64,000 nucleotides of DNA from Trichoplax adhaerens (Eukaryota > Placozoa > Uniplacotomia > Trichoplacea > Trichoplacidae). A program made the position numbers and the translations under genes. Under the pieces are notes generated by a model that was not told the origin of the DNA, searched no databases, and saw only the letters and a program-made list of their open reading frames with translations. The stretch covers positions 11,036,878-11,100,877 of the forward strand of contig NW_002060943.1 of the NCBI RefSeq assembly GCF_000150275.1. The letters are read 5' to 3'. Shown here piece after piece: positions 58,301-64,000 of this stretch (position 1 is its first letter; each line of letters begins with the position of its first letter).

Positions 58301-61300
58301 TATAGACCAAACATAAATATGTCGGGCTAACCTCTCATTAGGATTCTTAGATACCCTATCGGGAACGCTTTTAGACGATCTTTTAATACTAAGAACCTTT
58401 TAGTAAACATAAAAAAGTCCACCCAAAGTATCAGAATATAATTTAAACAATATATATCGTTAGAAATGCTTGCCAACCGTCAAATTAAACTTTCTGTTAT
58501 TTTCAAATGCTTTTAGAATCATAGATGCACGATTATCACATTCTCGCTGATAATTGATCAAATTAAAGAAATGTTCAGCAACGCTAACCAAACTCTAATT
58601 TTAATACAAATTGCTATTAGAATTCTATGTAAAAACCTGAATTGCCTGAATAATTGGTATCATGTTACCAAGACCTAAACGACATAAGAATTGAATAAAC
58701 ATCAATACAATAAACTACGCGTATAGCATATATTAGTATCTTCATTGTCAAATTAAGAATTGGTATGTACACAGTAATACCATAATATGTTTCCACAAGA
58801 GGCTGGTATTTCTCAATTATTTTCGCAATCAATTCGTATAGTTTCATTAGCATATCGGCATATATCATCTTTTCTCGTTGATCTAGAAAATAGTTTTGGC
58901 ATCATTTAGTCGTTATAGACTTTCTTTATTGAGTACTGAAAGGAATCAAAGAGCATACCATTCGTAACAGTAGAAGCCAGACCTTCTATATGTTGTTTAT
59001 AGTTATCTGATATCTAAACATAAATAGCACAGCAGACATAAATCTGACTACCACAAATACTTCTACGTTTCACCGAGATATGACTTAGATAGATTACATA
59101 TTAATATCTTCAATTAACTACCTGCGATTTCAAATACTGGGATATCTTTCTCTTTCCCTTCTCTTTCATACCCAATAACGGAAAAATTTTAAGAAACCTG
59201 TATCAAATATGCACACATTCAAATTTAAGCAAATAATATATGAATTTCTTTTCATTAATACAGAAGCAATTTAGTTTACCTTTCCACTTCCACGGTGTTG
59301 TTAGAAGAGACCGCGGTATCGAATTTCTCATTGACAATACCTTTTAAATGCTCTTCCGCTTCACGAAGGAGATGAAATGCACCACCAACACTGCCCTCTG
59401 CATTATTATGATGTATCAAGATTATAGGATACAGAATTTATAGAACTCTTCTTCAATTCAGGCATTAATAAAACGACATTTAATCGTATACCTTCAGCAC
59501 TGTCAACGGTTGTAGCTTTGACAAGATTCTCATCGAGACTCAGATATCGGTTAATATGGGCAGCAGCCTTATAGAGTTTAAAGTTTAATTACAAATATCT
59601 TTCTATTTCACTTAAATTTTATTCCGTTGTACGTGTACATTAGAATTGACAACATAAGAAATAGGCAACTTTTACTAAACCTGCTCATAGTCTTCTATCT
59701 TTAGTGCATTCTGTACGCCATCAACACAGTTCTAGTTAAATTACATAAATGTTTACTTTAAATATTTATCTCAATACATTCAATAGTAGTTAATCGACGA
59801 TTTATATAGTTAAGCTGTGTGCCATAGTTAATTCGCATCATGCACATTATAGCGTTGATAGCAAAATCTGATAATAATAAATTTTACGATTAAACATACC
59901 TTTAAATCTAAAACGTCATCGACTCTTTTCATGGCCGAGTTTACACGATTCTGCAAAGAAATATAGCATACATTATGCTGAATTCCTTTTTCTGACTTAA
60001 TCGCTATTTTAAGCATTTCACTTTACTCGTATATAGCCATTTATAGGATTTTAAATGTATATTTGTAAAATTGTTGCAATACCCAAGTACTCTATTTTTG
60101 AAATTTATACAAATTGTACCAGATAGCATTGTAATGTACGTAGTATTTAACTCTTAGTCATACTTCACATTATATTGTCTTAGAATAAGTACGTACTTAT
60201 ATAACAACACTGTACGTAATAAACTCACTAGAAATTGACCGGTAAATAATTCAGAAATTAAAATATACATACGCGTATATACTGGCCGGTAAGCCCGATC
60301 ATAAAATTACTCTTACTTTAACATTTTCTTAATTTTTTATGTAATTCTTCTGTTTGATGAAAAATAAAACAAACCTTAGCTAAGTCCAATTTTCGCACTT
60401 TACTACTAACATTTTCAGCCAAGTCACAAGTATGCTTAATCAAACCATCCAATTTTACCGTATCCTTAATCAAGTAGTCAACCTTAGGCCTATAATATAT
60501 TAAAATTAACAGTAAGGCCTCAGAGATCATTTGTACGTGCTCTTTACAATACCTTAGCTATGCTATATAACTATCGCCATGTAAGCTTTACGCCACTAGT
60601 AACTGAAAGAATAATTTATATATAATTTTATGATCAAACTGACACAACATCTTGTAGCAATGTCAGCTTTCGTGAAACTTCTGCTTGACTTTCCAGGCAA
60701 CTGTCCAACTGTTGGTTGAGTTGTTGCTATTTCATTTGACATAGCATTAGAAAGATTGATAGATCAGTAAGAATACGATCCATTGATATAAGAGAGCAAT
60801 CGAGCATCATTTCAATTAATTCAGTTCACCATTATTGAAATAGAAAATAGTAATGACTGTACTACTAAGTATCAAAATTAGTATATCAAGTTAATAATTA
60901 TCATAACAGTTATATTTCTTATATAATTGAGATTAATTTTACTTCATTTTAGCATCCGCTTACGACATCATTAAAGCATACTCGTGCTGTACAAGCCAAG
61001 GTATATGAACTATAGTATAGAACGAGTGCTAAAATGGATTTTTAATTCATACGTATCCACAATAAATTCTTTTACCAAATAAATACTAATTCCATGCAAT
61101 ATAGGCTTTAGTAACAATTGATATTTTCTTCAGCAATATATACGTATCTACTTATTCTACAATATTTCTTTATAAAATGATGTAACATCGTGTGGAATGA
61201 ATTAAGTTAGCTATTGGTATAATGTTACGCTGTTATGGCAGATATCCTCATCTTACTGTAAAAACAGTATGCGTTTTTGATATGAATGAATAATACTACT

Positions 61301-62202
61301 TCTGTATAGAGCTGTAACACTAATATTAAAATGATATTGTATCATTTCTCCTGGCGACATGACTGCAACGCTTATTTATCAACTCCATCACCGTATGAGT
61401 GTGTTCTTCATGTCGTAAAAATATTCTAACATACTCTATCAGTTGGTCTATAATTCAATCTAAAGCATCTCTATAGAAAGTGCAGTGCCATTTATAGTAC
61501 TGTAGTAGGAAAATTATCATATCATTTCATGATTTGTATTGCAACATTTCGGTATTTATTTTATAGAACCTTAAATTATACCGTCACGAAAAAATGAAAT
61601 ACTATACAGTCTTGATATCAGTCGATAACTGTATTAAATATGCTCAAGTAATTGTCACGTCATCACCATTTTCCAAGGTATAGTCGTATTGATAAAATAA
61701 GGTTAATGAACAGACGACAAACCGATTATATACATATACGTATACAGTATATGACATATCTATTACTATAGCCATTCATATGACATAATAATCATAACAA
61801 ATTTAAAGCAGTAAATACCCATCGGACTGTACATTTATAAGAATTGATGTAGTACTATTCTTTAATACTAAACTGTAAAATGCATGTCCACTGCAGAGCT
61901 CTCTTCGGATACATTAAGACTGGAATAACTACGATGTACAGTATGTGCATAATACATTGAGAAGCATAAACCCATTCTCATCACAAGAATTTATACATAT
62001 ACGATGGCAACTACGGTACAGCCATTTTTAACTAGTACTTAAAGACATGATTACAAATGTGTATATTCTAGTGTTCTACTCTATTGAGAGTATTTCATAC
62101 ATAAAGTTCTTCTTATGCAATTTCATCTACCTCTTTTAGCTCCAGTTCATTGACAGCTCTTTGAATATCTTCTACAGCTGTTAAAAGATCCACAGAAGAC
62201 AT
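55333..62202 (-). CDS. COG4: Conserved oligomeric Golgi complex subunit 4 (COG4)
   Basis: Exons, 5' to 3' on minus: 62202-62131, 60726-60644, 60489-60375, 59950-59900, 59731-59681, 59567-59492, 59397-59280, 59197-59122, 59013-58959, 58882-58781, 58674-58637, 58594-58478, 58396-58332, 58217-58121, 58039-57878 (see oddity), 57707-57648, 57569-57475, 57385-57329, 57231-57163, 57075-56994, 56917-56855, 56775-56719, 56618-56565, 56450-56358, 56258-56175, 56078-55977, 55837-55709, 55577-55486, 55375-55333. About 785 codons, close to human COG4 (785 aa). Diagnostic stretches: [76 protein letters not shown] and the C-terminal [16 protein letters not shown]4 is in lobe A of the COG tether that captures vesicles recycling within the Golgi and binds SNAREs and the SM protein Sly1. 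Oddity: the block 58039-57878 reads through an in-frame TAG unless a short intron is removed. Confidence 0.93.
57878..58039 (-). other. COG4: COG4 exon block with in-frame TAG or hidden micro-intron
   Basis: Read straight through, the block begins [17 protein letters not shown], meets TAG, then continues [20 protein letters not shown] to SHKMQ, which aligns with the conserved LLSCTMQ region of the family. Flanking exons fit in phase 0 on both sides. Three GT-AG pairs inside could remove the stop while keeping frame: 60 bases ending in CAG, 57 bases ending in AAG, or 33 bases ending in TAG. The first two sizes are near the shortest introns in this window. Confidence 0.6.
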
Positions 62203-62705
62203 GTTGTCCTCCACCGAACTCAATATAGTAAGCTACAGTAGTAGTTTAGTTGGACTGTCCAACCATAGTACAGTACTAAATGAAGTCTACAGTACCATAC
62301 TAACTGTACCGTACTGTACTGTAGCAGATCCGGTGTACTGTACTGTAGGTGTACAGTACAGTAGTCCTACCACGGTCTTCACCGTCAGCAGTGTGTAACA
62401 GCAGGTAATCAGGTTATGATGACATCATTTTTGCCAGAGTGTCAAACTTTACTCAATACGGGCAATAATGATTTATAGTGTTTAATCATACAGGAGGCAG
62501 TGCTATCGTAAGCAAAACTAATGTCACTAGTGTCGTATTTTGATCGCACCTAACTTGAATCGCACTGTAACCTGCTTTGCAAGCCCCAACCCCCCCCACC
62601 ACTATCAAGTTCAAACTACTGTCGTCATCATCGTATTTTCTGGTAGTAAATACTGTCCAAATAGAAATTCTCATGTTAGGAAATCCAATGATTGTAAAAT
62701 TGAAC

Positions 62706-62783
62706 TGCAGTAGTTCCAGCTCAATGCATCGTTGGAATTTGGATGCATTTGAACTGGAACTACATGACAGTTTACTACAGTTC
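62706..62783. repeat. Imperfect long inverted repeat
   Basis: The left arm (GTAGTTCCAGCTCAATGCATC) and the complement of the right arm (GTAGTTCCAGTTCAAATGCATC) differ at only a few positions around a short loop. Outer segments GAACTGCAG and CTACAGTTC pair as well, extending the stem. This could be a non-autonomous element or hairpin RNA source. Confidence 0.65.
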
Positions 62784-62793
62784 GTGACTTGGA

Positions 62794-62827
62794 AGAGAAA
62801 AACTCTTTTTAGAGAAGTTTTTCTCTT
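62794..62827. repeat. Short hairpin (GAGAAAAACTC / GAAGTTTTTCTC)
   Basis: An 11-12 base stem separated by TTTTTAGA sits directly beside the longer inverted repeat. One mismatch or bulge is visible. No function is evident. Confidence 0.6.
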
Positions 62828-62878
62828 AGAAGTCCCCGCGCCCTGACCATTGACGGAATCGACGGTATGAATATTACA

Positions 62879-62892
62879 GTACAGTACTGTAC
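62879..62892. repeat. Perfect 14-base palindrome GTACAGTACTGTAC, copy 1
   Basis: An exact self-complementary 14-mer. The same 14-mer recurs 132 bases downstream at 63011-63024. Confidence 0.85.
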
Positions 62893-63010
62893 GTAAATTG
62901 AAATTCTTTTCTTTTTCTTCTTGTTGTAAAATTGTCAATACGATAGTCAGTAGTGCAGTGTACAGTACAGTACAACCGTCCACTGTCTGTACTGTAGGGG
63001 ACTGTACACT

Positions 63011-63024
63011 GTACAGTACTGTAC
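63011..63024. repeat. Perfect 14-base palindrome GTACAGTACTGTAC, copy 2
   Basis: Identical to the copy at 62879 and followed by a further overlapping TACTGTAC unit. The surrounding bases 62957-63030 are nearly all built from ACTGT/ACAGT units. Confidence 0.85.
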
Positions 63025-63650
63025 TGTACGTGTCAACGTCTGCCGCCCTACTAATACAGTAGGGAGAAACGGGGCTGTAACGGTACCAAGGCAGAACGAT
63101 TCTCCATTCTTCGTCTTTACTGTTTTAGTATCAACGTGACGTTCCAAGTGATATAGTAACAAGTGTATGTGAGTCACTAGCGACAGTATTCTATTGTATG
63201 TTTGCTAATATTGCTTGGGTCAATTCGGCCAATATCGTCATTGCCAACGCCATTTTTAAGGAGGATTATCCATTTCAGTTTTTACTCCAATCGAAAGAGC
63301 ACAACTTCTTGATACAGAATAAGAACAATATCTACTTTTGATGACAACGCACTCATTTTAGTGTAGGTGTAGTGTTGTACCAATTTATTGGATGATACTG
63401 TACACAGTGGACAGTAGACAGTAGACTATACCGCAAGTAGAAGAAGGAATTCGGGCTGCCTGTATGGAGTTATTGATTCAGAATTTATTATAATACTAAG
63501 TTGGAACAACGCAGTGAGTGACGGTAATCTCGACTTGAAGACAGAATGCCTCGAGCCACGACAGCAAACGAATCTACTTTAGTAGAAATTAAAAGTAAAG
63601 TAGGTCCAGCCTATTGATAATGATAAGTCATTCCAAGCTCATTAACTCAC

Positions 63651-64000
63651 CAGCCTTGATGATGCGAAATATTATGTCAACTGATTTCTCTACTTGAGTA
63701 CAAGGATGAACGATTAGCTTTCTCTTATTGTTAATGGTGAACTTTATTCTAGACCAATTATGTGCTACTGGTAGTAAAATTGCATCAATTATATATTCTA
63801 AATTTGTACCGTTATTTAATGTAGTGAAGTACTAGTCAATTCAGTGCTGAATATCAAAAGCGTCGTGTATGTAAAAAAAGTCGATACTGTTGAAACTTTC
63901 AAACCATTATACTGTACGATTCGTAAAGTAATTATTACGCAGCCTGCCTAATCATTAAAACGCAATAGAGTATATAAAGTACTACTCTACCTTCCAAGTT
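63651..64000 (-). CDS. Possible exons of a partial, unrecognised minus-strand gene at the right edge
   Basis: On the minus strand, 63748-63651 is open for 32 codons between an acceptor (TCTAG) and an excellent donor (GCTG|GTGAGT). It reads IKFTINNKRKLIVHPC then TQVEKSVDIIFRIIKA, a plausible folded-domain segment. A donor GGAAG|GTAGAG at the extreme right edge could end the preceding exon (64000-63991) in matching phase. Downstream, a short terminal exon near 63276-63250 (VKTEMDNPP then stop) would fit the phase. I do not recognise the family, and the evidence is splice signals and composition only. Confidence 0.35.

Larger units (their letters stand above)
62203..63650. other. COG4 upstream region, palindrome- and hairpin-rich
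   Basis: This stretch holds many TACTGTAC/GTACAGTA copies at 62283-62365, 62876-62893 and 62957-63030, plus two hairpin-forming blocks near 62706-62783 and 62794-62827. Long open frames on both strands at 62486-62983 overlap these inverted repeats and have no splice context or family likeness, so I treat them as chance. The COG4 promoter should lie here. Confidence 0.5.

Noticed and set aside
62486-62983. 165-codon open frame on minus, and an overlapping 89-codon frame on plus
   Set aside because: They overlap the inverted-repeat block on both strands, have low-complexity Ser/Asp runs, no splice context and no family likeness. Repeats often create open frames on both strands.

Overview
This window looks like nuclear DNA from a compact, AT-rich, intron-dense early-branching animal genome. 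The gene set is metazoan (adhesion GPCR, ADAMTS metalloprotease, LRRCC1, NSUN2, COG4). Coding runs in exons of about 40-300 bases, separated by AT-rich GT-AG introns of about 60-300 bases. A placozoan (Trichoplax/Hoilungia type) is my best guess. That is inference from gene style and cannot be proven here.

Layout, left to right. (1) 37-6494, minus strand: 22 exons of a large ankyrin-repeat protein with an FBXL4-like discoidin domain near its N-terminus; the C-terminus runs off the left edge. (2) 6495-10739: 4.2 kb spacer with no gene. (3) 10740-17763, plus: a complete 24-exon LRRCC1-type centrosomal protein (about 993 aa). (4) 19398-23970, plus: an ADAMTS metalloprotease with prodomain, catalytic, disintegrin-like, TSP1, cysteine-rich, spacer and C-terminal TSP1 parts; the signal-peptide exon was not found. 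(5) 26754-31295, plus: a complete 21-exon NSUN2-type RNA cytosine-5 methyltransferase (717 aa). (6) 31296-45288: about 14 kb with no convincing gene, unusually long for this window. (7) 45289-54629, plus: an adhesion GPCR with Ig domains, hormone-receptor motif, GAIN/GPS and seven membrane segments. (8) 55333-62202, minus: COG4, a Golgi tethering subunit, tail-to-tail with the GPCR. (9) 62203-64000: a stretch rich in TACTGTAC/GTACAGTA palindromes and hairpins, then a possible exon of a further minus-strand gene at the right edge.

The genes do not form one pathway. They cover centrosome/cilium organisation (LRRCC1), Golgi trafficking (COG4), tRNA modification (NSUN2), extracellular proteolysis (ADAMTS) and cell-surface adhesion signalling (GPCR). 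Exon models were built by hand from splice signals, reading-frame phase and recall of family sequences. Most junctions agree in phase; the unclear ones are flagged. The points most worth checking are the ankyrin gene's one-repeat-per-exon layout, the TACTGTAC palindrome family, the in-frame TAG in COG4, a GC-AG or frame anomaly in LRRCC1, and the 14 kb gene-poor block. I did not find a convincing wholly new system.
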